Of a DNA stretch of 63,077 bases, positions 23,418-29,475 are shown piece after piece (positions within the stretch are counted from its first letter, which is position 1; every line of letters begins with the position of its first letter). The position numbers and the translations under genes are program-made. The DNA comes from a virus. The DNA is taken from the IMG/VR virus record IMGVR_UViG_3300044627_000701, positions 1 to 63,077 of that record, one strand, 5' to 3'. Below the pieces are notes generated by a model. The model was not told the DNA's origin and did not search any database. It worked only from the letters and a program-made list of their open reading frames with translations.

Positions 23418-24016
23418 TCAGCGTCCTCTTCAGGGGTCTCGTCTTCGTCTTGGGGGCCCTCGTAGAAGCCAAACTCGTCGTCCAGAGTTGCTCCCACAGG
23501 GGTAACGTCTATGACCTCGGCGTCCAGCAGGCGCTTGACCCGCTCCTTGATGGCGGTTTCGAGCGCCTCGGGGCTGTTATAGTTGATGTTGATCTCGCTT
23601 CGCTGGGTGAACAGACTCACGTCGCTGTGCTTGCCAAGCAGCTCAATGGCCTTAAGCTCGAACTTGGTCTCGCCACAGTTGGCTATTTCTAACAGCTTAT
23701 TAGTAAGCGCCGAGCGGACTTGTCCGACGTCGAGAGCCAAGTTCTGGCCGTACTGCTGAAGAAACGCCTTAGCACCCAATGCTGTTGCATAACTTGTTAG
23801 AGGAGCCACATGCTGGCCCTTCACCGCCCCTTCAAGCAACGCCTTCTCCCGCTCGTACGTCGCCGGGTCCACTTCCAGTGGGACACCCATCTCTTCCAAG
23901 AAGTCAGCCGTATTGGACGCCGCCATCAGCTCATCCATGAAGCTGGGGTTCTCAACATCTTCGGGGCTGTAGGGTAGCGGGACAGAGTCCGTCGGGTTCA
24001 GCTTAACTTTGGACAT
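23414..24016 (-). CDS. terS: Probable terminase small subunit
   Basis: This 200-aa protein is the first gene of the late arm and overlaps the large terminase start by four bases. It is acidic at both ends, with a helical middle (LTSYATALGAKAFLQQYGQN, LTNKLLEIANCGETKFELKA, IELLGKHSDVSLFTQ), the sort of helix-turn-helix bundle followed by an oligomerisation region seen in small terminases. Position directly before the large subunit is the main support. The start has no obvious GGAG site and only a short leader from the predicted promoter. Confidence 0.78.
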   Translation of the reverse strand: MSKVKLNPTDSVPLPYSPEDVENPSFMDELMAASNTADFLEEMGVPLEVDPATYEREKALLEGAVKGQHVAPLTSYATALGAKAFLQQYGQNLALDVGQVRSALTNKLLEIANCGETKFELKAIELLGKHSDVSLFTQRSEININYNSPEALETAIKERVKRLLDAEVIDVTPVGATLDDEFGFYEGPQDEDETPEEDAE

Positions 24017-24051
24017 AGGCGCAGCGTCCGGTTTGAGGGAAGCAGACCTTA

Positions 24052-24080
24052 TCTATAGGGGCGTAGGGGATACATGTAAA
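24052..24080 (-). promoter_or_regulatory. Sigma70-like promoter for the late arm
   Basis: On the minus strand TTTACA (24080-24075) and TATAGA (24057-24052) are separated by exactly 17 bp, a near-consensus spacing and sequence. The predicted start lies about 29 bp before the terS ATG at 24016. It would drive the whole minus-strand late transcript. Confidence 0.6.
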
Positions 24081-24138
24081 GTGTGGTCCGGCCCTCCAGC
24101 AACGGGCGAAGCTGCTGATTATCCGGGTTACCCCGCTA

Positions 24139-24349
24139 GGGGGAGGAGGCGGGCAGATAGCAGGAGGTGTGGGTCCCATCAAGGGGGGTCTTCCTAATAG
24201 AAGGGGGGTGGGGGTAAGTGTTTGAAAAATATATAGGGGGTGGGGGGTCTTGATTTGGTTTTGTAAGGGGGGTGTTTCTGGGGGAACGTGATTGGTTGTG
24301 CAAAATAGTATGTATATATAAGCGCTAGGATTTGCTGTGGTTAGGGGGG
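24139..24349 (+). other. G-tract cluster in the divergent control region
   Basis: Within about 210 bp there are nine runs of five or six guanines, all on the plus strand, including 24203-24214 (two runs separated by T) and 24236-24247. This could form G-quadruplexes on the plus strand. The sequence between the late promoter and the early genes has no open frame of note. A role in transcription insulation, replication or packaging initiation is possible. Confidence 0.55.
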
Positions 24350-24358
24350 TGGCCCCCC
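24344..24358 (+). other. GGGGGG-TGG-CCCCCC hairpin
   Basis: Six G and six C are separated by TGG, forming a very stable hairpin at the right edge of the G-tract cluster. No T-run follows, so it is not a classic terminator; it may block polymerase read-through between the divergent arms. Confidence 0.5.
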
Positions 24359-24424
24359 GGTAGGGGCAACGCAACGCCTTTTCGCACCCCCCGCCCTTGT
24401 TGCGGATTTCCGCCCGCTATCCCT

Positions 24425-24454
24425 TTGATGTTACAGGGGAAATCACTGTACACG
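24425..24454 (+). promoter_or_regulatory. Weak candidate early promoter overlapping palindrome 1
   Basis: TTGATG at 24425-24430 and TACACG at 24449-24454 are 18 bp apart. The -10 sequence equals that of the promoter at 26023-26051 and lies inside the palindrome 24447-24460, so binding of a factor there would block the promoter. The match is modest, and this is only a candidate. Confidence 0.28.
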
Positions 24455-24460
24455 TGTACA
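24447..24460. promoter_or_regulatory. Palindrome site 1 (TGTACACGTGTACA)
   Basis: This is a perfect 14-bp dyad about 105 bp upstream of the first early gene. It differs from the four other sites only in its outermost base pair (T/A rather than C/G). The core GTACACGTGTAC is shared by all five. Confidence 0.75.
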
Positions 24461-24564
24461 CTGATTGCCTTGCCCCTACCTTGACAGTCTCAAGGTACTC
24501 AGGCAGAGGGAGAGGGCAGGGGGCATTCCGCCCGCCCGCAACTGCCATAGAAAGGCAACACACC

Positions 24565-25380
24565 ATGATTAACGTTACTGAGATCAAAACCGCTTCCCTC
24601 ACCTCTGAGGAGGCCGCCGCCTCGCTGGCGGTTGCGGCTCAAGCCGCCATTCAGGGCGATGACCAAACAAAGGCAGGCAAGGCGAAGGGTGCGGCGGCTG
24701 AGGCTGTCATGATTGCCGGCTTTAGTGATGACAGCGTTGCATCGCGGGAATGGTCCTTCGACGTCACCACCGGCAAGGGTGACGTTCACGAGCACGTGGT
24801 GACAATCGGTTATACCGAATTCGGTACCGAAACCGCCGCATGGGTGCTCAATGGCCAAGGTCAAGTTAGCCGGGTGGCGCAAGGGGCATACAAGCGTGGC
24901 ATGTTCCGCGCCATGTTCGCCCTGCCTGATGCTGTGCCGGCTGTGTGGACGATGACAGGCCGTGCCGTTGCACTGGCAAACGCTATTCGCAACGAAGGCA
25001 TGACAGCCCGCATTGAGGCGGGTGCGCTTAAGCTAGAGGGTGGCAACAGTGACAGGGCCAAGGCAATGCGGGAGGCGACCTCGCTTTCCGCCCTTCGCAC
25101 GGCGGCCAAGGGTGCTGCCGGTTCCAATCGTGACGCACCCCAGAACGACAAGAGCAAGGGGGAAGCTGGCCCCCGCGCCGCCACCCGCGAGGGAGTGTTG
25201 CGGGCGGCCTTCGCCGCATTGAGCGAGGTCGATGCGGGTGACGGTGCCGCGCTCAATGGTGCAGAGGTTGCCTTGCTCAAGGGGCTGGCCAAGGTGGCCG
25301 CCAGCATCGCCAAGGCAGAGGCTGAGGCCGAAAAGGCCGAAAAGGCTGAGGCCGCCCGCAAGGCAGCTCGCAACACCTAA
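24565..25380 (+). CDS. First early gene, unknown 271-aa protein
   Basis: The frame extends upstream to 24397, but ATG 24565 is preferred (MINVTEIKTASLTSEEAAAS), because the upstream stretch contains palindrome 1 and control DNA. The middle part (WSFDVTTGKGDVHEHVVTIG, YKRGMFRAMFALPDAVPAVW) looks like a folded domain, and the last 40 residues form an Ala/Lys/Glu helix. No family is recognised. It is alone between palindrome 1 and a strong terminator, so it is a separate early transcript, a layout typical of abundant or host-takeover proteins. Function is not claimed. Confidence 0.8.
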   Translation: MINVTEIKTASLTSEEAAASLAVAAQAAIQGDDQTKAGKAKGAAAEAVMIAGFSDDSVASREWSFDVTTGKGDVHEHVVTIGYTEFGTETAAWVLNGQGQVSRVAQGAYKRGMFRAMFALPDAVPAVWTMTGRAVALANAIRNEGMTARIEAGALKLEGGNSDRAKAMREATSLSALRTAAKGAAGSNRDAPQNDKSKGEAGPRAATREGVLRAAFAALSEVDAGDGAALNGAEVALLKGLAKVAASIAKAEAEAEKAEKAEAARKAARNT

Positions 25381-25387
25381 CACCCTA

Positions 25388-25411
25388 GGGGGAGGCCGCA
25401 ACGCCTCCCCC
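25388..25411 (+). other. Stable hairpin after first early gene
   Basis: GGGGGAGGC and GCCTCCCCC pair over 9 bp with a six-base loop, seven bases after the stop codon. It precedes the true terminator and may protect the mRNA 3' end. Confidence 0.55.
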
Positions 25412-25422
25412 GCTTCCCCCTC

Positions 25423-25456
25423 GCCCGCTAGGCCATGCGCCTAGCGGGCTTTTTTT
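25423..25456 (+). terminator. Strong rho-independent terminator
   Basis: An 11-bp perfect stem (GCCCGCTAGGC with GCCTAGCGGGC), a five-base loop (CATGC) and seven T form a textbook terminator. It isolates the first early gene from the repeat-rich region that follows. Confidence 0.93.
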
Positions 25457-25487
25457 GTGCCTGCCATCAGCGCCACGGCGGCCAAAG

Positions 25488-25650
25488 ATGATAGTGGGCT
25501 GAGCGGTAGGACTAGCCTGCATCTGGATGGCGCATTGCTAGTGTAAGAAAACCATAGGGCTGAACGGTGGTGTAAGAAAATGATAGTGGGCTGAGCGGTA
25601 GGACTGAATCTGTATTGTAAGAAAATGATAGTGGGCTGAGCAGTAGGACT
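25488..25650 (+). repeat. Direct repeats with a common 26-bp unit
   Basis: Copies at 25488-25513 and 25580-25605 are identical, and 25625-25650 differs by one base. The last two are 45 bp apart and are preceded by TGTAAGAAA. A degenerate copy (CATAGGGCTGAACGGTGG) lies at about 25553-25570. The unit contains ATAGTGGGCTGAGC. Such spaced repeats resemble iterons. Confidence 0.88.
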
Positions 25651-25653
25651 TAG

Positions 25654-25667
25654 CGTACACGTGTACG
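25654..25667. promoter_or_regulatory. Palindrome site 2 (CGTACACGTGTACG)
   Basis: Perfect 14-bp dyad placed directly after the third direct repeat in the candidate origin region. Unlike sites 3-5 it is not followed closely by a start codon. Confidence 0.8.
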
Positions 25668-26022
25668 ATAATCTAATGTAAGAAAAAACATACCGTAAGA
25701 AACGTATTGTGAGGTTCTTACGCCGAAAAAGTTATGCAACCACAACGGGTTAAGTGGTATCGTAAGATTGAGAGGCCAATTTTCTAGTTTTTAAAAGATA
25801 CCCGGATTCGCGGGCTTCTCCGCTGATACCACATCCTCTCAATAGGTTTTTTCCTATTTTTCCCCCCCTATATAATAAATCTTAAAATCTCCTCTCAATC
25901 TTACAATACAGAGCTAACACCTTGGTTTTATAAGCCGATTCGCGTAAGAAAGTGCGTAAGACGGCACTTTTGGGTTTCTCTCAATCTTACACTGCATTGT
26001 AAGATTATTTTCTTACAATAGC

Positions 26023-26051
26023 TTGACTTTGTTCCCCTTACGTGCTACACG
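26023..26051 (+). promoter_or_regulatory. Early promoter before 26141 operon
   Basis: TTGACT, a 17-bp spacer ending TGC, and TACACG. The same architecture (TTGACA, 17 bp ending TGC, TACAAG) occurs at 27344-27372, and in both cases a palindrome core begins 57-58 bp after the first base of the -10 element. Confidence 0.6.
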
Positions 26052-26100
26052 TAAGAGGTCAGGGCAACTCCGCCCTGCGCGACGAGCAACGTCGAAAATC

Positions 26101-26118
26101 ACCGTACACGTGTACGGT
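26101..26118. promoter_or_regulatory. Palindrome site 3 (18-bp perfect dyad)
   Basis: ACCGTACACGTGTACGGT is a perfect dyad whose centre is about 31 bp upstream of ATG 26141. In mRNA it could fold into a hairpin just before the ribosome-binding site. Confidence 0.85.
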
Positions 26119-26140
26119 ATGGTAGAAAGGAAATCTTACA

Positions 26141-26389
26141 ATGACCAACTGGAAGTCCTTACAGGACAGCAACCCTGAGCCTAGCTTGCTAGACGCTATC
26201 GCCCATGCGGAGAAGAAACAATTAGAGGACAGGCGCAGCCTGCATAACTTCATCAATGCGTGGGCCAAGGCAAACGGGGTGCCTGTGGTGGACGTGCCTA
26301 TGTCCGACCTGCCTATGCTGTTCGAGATGCCTAGCCTGAAGGACGCCGCGACATACATCGCCACTTTCGGACAGGGAGAGGACAAGTGA
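26141..26389 (+). CDS. Small early hypothetical protein
   Basis: This 82-aa protein starts MTNWKSLQDSNPEPSLLDAI, is mixed helical with an acidic/basic middle, and has no cysteines or membrane span. It is the first gene after promoter 26023 and palindrome 3, with AAGGAAATCTTACA before the ATG. Its stop overlaps the next start (GTGA). It may be an early host-interaction protein; no family is recognised. Confidence 0.7.
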   Translation: MTNWKSLQDSNPEPSLLDAIAHAEKKQLEDRRSLHNFINAWAKANGVPVVDVPMSDLPMLFEMPSLKDAATYIATFGQGEDK

Positions 26390-26529
26390 GCCGGAAATAC
26401 TGGGTCAACTGCCGTGGCGAGATGTTCTACCCCATCTATGCGCCCAACAAGCGCGAGGCGCTGCGGTTCTTCAAGAAACACTTTGGCTGGGACCGCCTGC
26501 CTGTCGGCACCGAGTGCGGTCTGGTCTGA
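26386..26529 (+). CDS. 47-aa early hypothetical protein
   Basis: This frame starts with GTG at 26386, overlapping the previous stop (GTGA). It encodes MSRKYWVNCRGEMFYPIYAP and a C-terminal helix (KREALRFFKKHFGWDRLP). It is aromatic-rich with two cysteines. The coupling to the upstream gene supports its reality. Function unknown. Confidence 0.62.
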   Translation: MSRKYWVNCRGEMFYPIYAPNKREALRFFKKHFGWDRLPVGTECGLV

Positions 26530-26566
26530 CGTGGCTATGCGCCATCCAGATGCAGCCTACGTTTAC

Positions 26567-26580
26567 CGTACACGTGTACG
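26567..26580. promoter_or_regulatory. Palindrome site 4 (CGTACACGTGTACG)
   Basis: Perfect 14-bp dyad extended by partial matches. Its centre is about 29-30 bp before ATG 26603. No recognisable promoter precedes it at the spacing seen for sites 3 and 5. Confidence 0.82.
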
Positions 26581-26602
26581 CTAACTGAGAAGGGACAAGA
26601 CA

Positions 26603-26785
26603 ATGGGTAAAGTCATCAAGCCTGTGAACCTGACGCAACGTGTGTGGGACCGCATGTCAAGGCGCGAGAAGGAGTTCATCGTCGAGCACGAGCGTATGCA
26701 CGAGAAGTTCCGCCAACGTGCGGGCTGCGGGCATATGAGCGCAGAAGAGCTGTTTCAAGCTATTATGGAGCAAACCAATGCCTGA
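26603..26785 (+). CDS. Small basic early protein
   Basis: This 60-aa protein (MGKVIKPVNLTQRVWDRMSR) is Arg/Lys/Glu-rich and helical, with HERMHEKF in the middle. It follows palindrome 4 and an AGAAGGGACAAGACA leader. It overlaps the next gene by eight bases. Its size and charge allow nucleic-acid binding, but no domain is recognised. Confidence 0.68.
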   Translation: MGKVIKPVNLTQRVWDRMSRREKEFIVEHERMHEKFRQRAGCGHMSAEELFQAIMEQTNA

Positions 26786-26972
26786 GTGCATATCCTGCGG
26801 AGAGACATACTCCGAGCGCCGCGCCCTGCTGGGCTACAACACCTGCCTGTCGTGTGGCGACTTCGCTGCGCGCGCAGTGAAATGGTGCAGCGCACCACTA
26901 AACAAGAGCAACTACGTTGTTATCACCAACAAGGCAGAGCTGACGATGCTCAACCCGAAGAGGACAAGCTGA
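26778..26972 (+). CDS. Small zinc-finger protein
   Basis: This 64-aa protein has two CxxC pairs, Cys4/Cys7 (PECISCGET) and Cys23/Cys26 (NTCLSCGDF), with a spacing that fits one zinc ribbon. The C-terminal half is basic and Asn-rich. It starts inside the end of the preceding gene and ends in a TGATG overlap with the next. A nucleic-acid or protein-binding adaptor role is likely. Confidence 0.7.
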   Translation: MPECISCGETYSERRALLGYNTCLSCGDFAARAVKWCSAPLNKSNYVVITNKAELTMLNPKRTS

Positions 26973-27340
26973 TGGGCTACCGTAGCGATGTGACGTTCGC
27001 CTTCTATGCGAACCCCAACAAATTAGAGATGTTCCCAGCTATCAAGCTATGGGTAGAGGAGAACTGGCCGAGGGAGGCAGACCCCTTCATCGAAAGCCGT
27101 GAGGGCATCATCACCGTCAAGTATGATGACGTGAAGTGGTATGATGACTTCGACTACGTGAAGGACGTATGGGCTGCCATCGAGCGGTTCGAGGCAGCGT
27201 TCAATACCGAGGATTTCGAAACGCATTGCGCCTGCTGGGAGTATGCCCGTGTGGGCGAAGAGAGAACCGATCTCGACTCTGGTGGTTCCGCCTACCACCA
27301 CTACCGTGTAGGTATCAGTGTCAGCATCACCGTCGACTGA
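26972..27340 (+). CDS. Early acidic hypothetical protein
   Basis: ATG 26972 overlaps the preceding stop (TGATG) and gives 122 aa beginning MGYRSDVTFAFYANPNKLEM. It is rich in aromatic and acidic residues (VKYDDVKWYDDFDYVKDVW, then EDFETHCACWEYARVG). Similar compact acidic proteins (MGYRSDV start) occur in other phages and plasmids with no known function. It ends just before the second early promoter. A DNA-mimic or host-inhibitor role is only speculation based on charge. Confidence 0.75.
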   Translation: MGYRSDVTFAFYANPNKLEMFPAIKLWVEENWPREADPFIESREGIITVKYDDVKWYDDFDYVKDVWAAIERFEAAFNTEDFETHCACWEYARVGEERTDLDSGGSAYHHYRVGISVSITVD

Positions 27341-27343
27341 ACC

Positions 27344-27372
27344 TTGACATTGTCCACCTACTCTGCTACAAG
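27344..27372 (+). promoter_or_regulatory. Early promoter for the MoxR/VWA operon
   Basis: TTGACA, a 17-bp spacer ending TGC, and TACAAG. The -35 is consensus. It starts immediately after the stop of the preceding gene and lies 92 bp before ATG 27464, with palindrome 5 between. Confidence 0.72.
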
Positions 27373-27421
27373 AAGAGGGTGAGGCGGGAACCAACCCGCC
27401 CCGGCCAACTAAGCAACCAAA

Positions 27422-27441
27422 TACCGTACACGTGTACGGTA
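27422..27441. promoter_or_regulatory. Palindrome site 5 (20-bp perfect dyad)
   Basis: TACCGTACACGTGTACGGTA is the longest of the five dyads. Its centre is about 32 bp upstream of ATG 27464. Relative to the promoter it sits in the 5' leader at the same position as site 3. Confidence 0.88.
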
Positions 27442-27463
27442 AACACGAAAGAGCAAACACAAC

Positions 27464-28540
27464 ATGACTTCAATCAACTTTGGTTCGCGTGTCTCTCTCA
27501 AGGAGGCAGCGCAGCTGATCGCTGCGGTCGGCACAACAAACAACGTCATGCTGCGTGGCCCCAAGGGCATCGGCAAGTCGAGCATCCTACCCATGATGCG
27601 TGAGTATCTGGGTGACGAATACGAATACGCCTACTTCGACATGACGTCGAAGGCCGAGGGTGACGTGGCTATCCCGTTCCCTGACAAGGAGGCGGGCGTT
27701 ATGCAGTTCTTCACGAACGAGGCGCTCAAGCTGCACACCGGCAAGCCCGTGGTTATCATGTTGGACGAGCTGGCCAAGGCACCGCGCAGTATCCAGAACA
27801 TGGTGCTGCCCATGTTGGAGAACCCAAGGCGCGTTGCAGATAAGCGCCTGCCTGATGGCACTATGGTCATTATCACTAACAACCTATCGGAAGAGGGGCT
27901 GGGCGATACGTTCATGGCGCACACCCTGAACCGCATGACTGTGCTGGAGGTGCGTCAACCTTCTGTCGAGGAGTGGCTGGTGTGGGGTGCTGGCAGCGGC
28001 ATCCATCCTGTTGTGCTGGCGTGGGTGAACCAGACACCCACTGCACTGGCATCGTTCCGCGATGACGACTTCGACGCAAGCAACCCCTACGTCGATAACC
28101 CCAAGCGTGTGCAGGTAGGCCAAGTCGTGACTCCGCGTTCGCTGGAGAAGGCATCGCACATCGTGTGGCAGCGTGAGAAGTTCAGCGAGAACACCCTGCT
28201 GGCTGCGCTTATCGGCACCATCGGTGAGCCTGCGGCGCGGGACATGCAGCACTACATCGCCTTCCAAGACGAGCTGCCTAGCCGTGAGCTTATCCTCAAG
28301 GCACCTGATACCGCACCTATCCCTACGTCCGTAGGTGCAATCATCACCCTGCTCTTCAACCTTGAGCGCGCAGTGGAGGCCGACACCATGTCGGCCATCA
28401 TGAAGTATGTGTCTCGCATGGAGGCCGAGCATCAGGCTGTGTTCTGCACCAGCCTCGCACGTAGCAAGACCAAGCAGACCATCGCCTTCCGCAATGGCGA
28501 CTTCACCAAGTGGGCGGCTGAGAACGCAGATATTTTGTAA
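27464..28540 (+). CDS. MoxR-like AAA+ ATPase
   Basis: This 358-aa protein has Walker A (RGPKGIGKSS, about 31-40), Walker B (VVIMLDELAKA, about 96-106), a sensor-like NN (MVIITNNLSEEG) and an arginine-finger region around NRMTVLEVRQPS. The order and spacing fit MoxR/RavA-type AAA+ ATPases, which form hexameric rings and work with VWA-domain partners to remodel or insert metal into target proteins. A VWA partner is encoded 0.9 kb downstream (29476-30705) in the same operon, with one conserved-looking gene between. Promoter 27344 and palindrome 5 precede it. The substrate is unknown. Confidence 0.88.
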   Translation: MTSINFGSRVSLKEAAQLIAAVGTTNNVMLRGPKGIGKSSILPMMREYLGDEYEYAYFDMTSKAEGDVAIPFPDKEAGVMQFFTNEALKLHTGKPVVIMLDELAKAPRSIQNMVLPMLENPRRVADKRLPDGTMVIITNNLSEEGLGDTFMAHTLNRMTVLEVRQPSVEEWLVWGAGSGIHPVVLAWVNQTPTALASFRDDDFDASNPYVDNPKRVQVGQVVTPRSLEKASHIVWQREKFSENTLLAALIGTIGEPAARDMQHYIAFQDELPSRELILKAPDTAPIPTSVGAIITLLFNLERAVEADTMSAIMKYVSRMEAEHQAVFCTSLARSKTKQTIAFRNGDFTKWAAENADIL

Positions 28541-28593
28541 TCCGTCAAGCCCTAGCGCCGCGCGCTTAGGGATAACACACTAGGAGCAAACCA

Positions 28594-29454
28594 ATGAGCA
28601 TCGCATCATCCTCCATGCTTGTGGAGTTGAACATCAGCGTCTGGACCGGCAACAAGGTGGACAAGACGGTGACCCGACAAGTGACCGACGACAACAGCGC
28701 CACCACGGACGCAGGTCAGTTCCGTAAGAACCTCACGGCAGGCTCGTCTCTCCGCAAGGAGCTGGCCGACTATGCTGCGGCTTGTCGCCTACGACACAAC
28801 CAGTTGACGATGGCATGGTCTGACCGTGGCCCGCGCCTGCTGCCCACCTCCCTGTTCTTCGACTACAAGTCAGAGATGAACGGTCGGCAGACCTACTTCA
28901 CGGACAAGGCCGAGGCGTTCTTTCGTGACTACCCACGCCTGCTGGCCGACGCACCCAAGCATCTGGGTGCGCTGTATAATCCAGAGGACTACCCGTCCGT
29001 CGAGGAAGTGCGTAGCAAGTTCGGCTACCGTCTGGTGTTTACCCCGGTGCCTGAGTCGGGTGACTTTCGCTTAGACCTACCACAGCAGGAGATGGCGGAG
29101 ATGCGTCGCCAATACGATGACGCCTTCGATGTCCGGCTGGCCGAGGCCATGCGTGAGCCATGGGACAGGCTGCACACCACGATCAGTGCGATGACCGACA
29201 AGCTGGTCAAGGTCGAGGCTGCGCCGGATGGGACGGTGACCCGCTGGCACGATACGTTCATCGGCAACGCCGCCGAGCTGTGCAAGATGCTGACCCACTT
29301 GAACCTGACCAAGGACCCCAAGCTGGAGCAGGCGCGGCGCGACCTTGAGAAGGCCATCGCTGGTGTGGACATCGACGATGTGAAGGAAGACGCAGGTGTT
29401 CGCACCGACCTGAAGGACAAGCTGAATACCATGCTCAAGCAATATGAGTGGTGA
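28594..29454 (+). CDS. MoxR-VWA cassette middle protein (DUF3150-like?)
   Basis: This 286-aa helical protein starts MSIASSSMLVELNISVWTGN and contains DKTVTRQVTDDNSATTDAGQ, RLRHNQLTMAWSDRGPRLLP, and a C-terminal coiled region (LEQARRDLEKAIAGVDIDD). Its position between a MoxR ATPase and a VWA protein and the VWTGNK-type start recall DUF3150, but I cannot verify this. The constant company suggests it is a substrate adaptor or a third complex member. The ribosome-binding site is the early-type AGGAGCAAACCA. Confidence 0.68.
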   Translation: MSIASSSMLVELNISVWTGNKVDKTVTRQVTDDNSATTDAGQFRKNLTAGSSLRKELADYAAACRLRHNQLTMAWSDRGPRLLPTSLFFDYKSEMNGRQTYFTDKAEAFFRDYPRLLADAPKHLGALYNPEDYPSVEEVRSKFGYRLVFTPVPESGDFRLDLPQQEMAEMRRQYDDAFDVRLAEAMREPWDRLHTTISAMTDKLVKVEAAPDGTVTRWHDTFIGNAAELCKMLTHLNLTKDPKLEQARRDLEKAIAGVDIDDVKEDAGVRTDLKDKLNTMLKQYEW

Positions 29455-29475
29455 TAACAACGTAGGAGCAAGACC

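Larger units (their letters stand above)
25543..26139. repeat. Cluster of 15 GTAAGA/TCTTAC hexamers
   Basis: Direct copies start at 25543, 25572, 25617, 25678, 25695, 25762, 25944, 25956, 25999 and 26051. Inverted copies start at 25716, 25899, 25985, 26011 and 26134. Several are extended to TTGTAAGAAAA or CTCTCAATCTTACA. A hexamer is expected less than once in this length on both strands combined, so this is strong enrichment and suggests a multi-site binding protein. Confidence 0.85.
25457..26140. other. Candidate replication origin / early control region (non-coding)
   Basis: About 680 bp without a credible gene. It holds three 26-bp direct repeats, 15 copies of GTAAGA/TCTTAC, palindromes 2 and 3, an AT-rich stretch with a pyrimidine run (about 25840-25890), inverted repeats (GTAAGATTGAGAGG at 25762 with CCTCTCAATCTTAC at 25891; GTGGTATC at 25754 with GATACCAC at 25825) and one promoter at the right end. 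Iterated short motifs beside an AT-rich segment are typical of origins, and replication genes lie downstream. There is no direct proof. Confidence 0.6.

Noticed and set aside
24481-24510. Promoter with TTGACA at 24481
   Set aside because: A perfect -35 hexamer but no reasonable -10 at 16-18 bp (CAGAGG at 17 bp).
24397-24564. N-terminal extension of the first early gene
   Set aside because: The extension would translate palindrome 1 and G/C-rich control DNA; ATG 24565 is a better start.
25488-25650. CRISPR array
   Set aside because: Only three clear repeats of 26 bp with unequal spacing and no cas genes; TGTAAGAAA is repeated also in the spacers.
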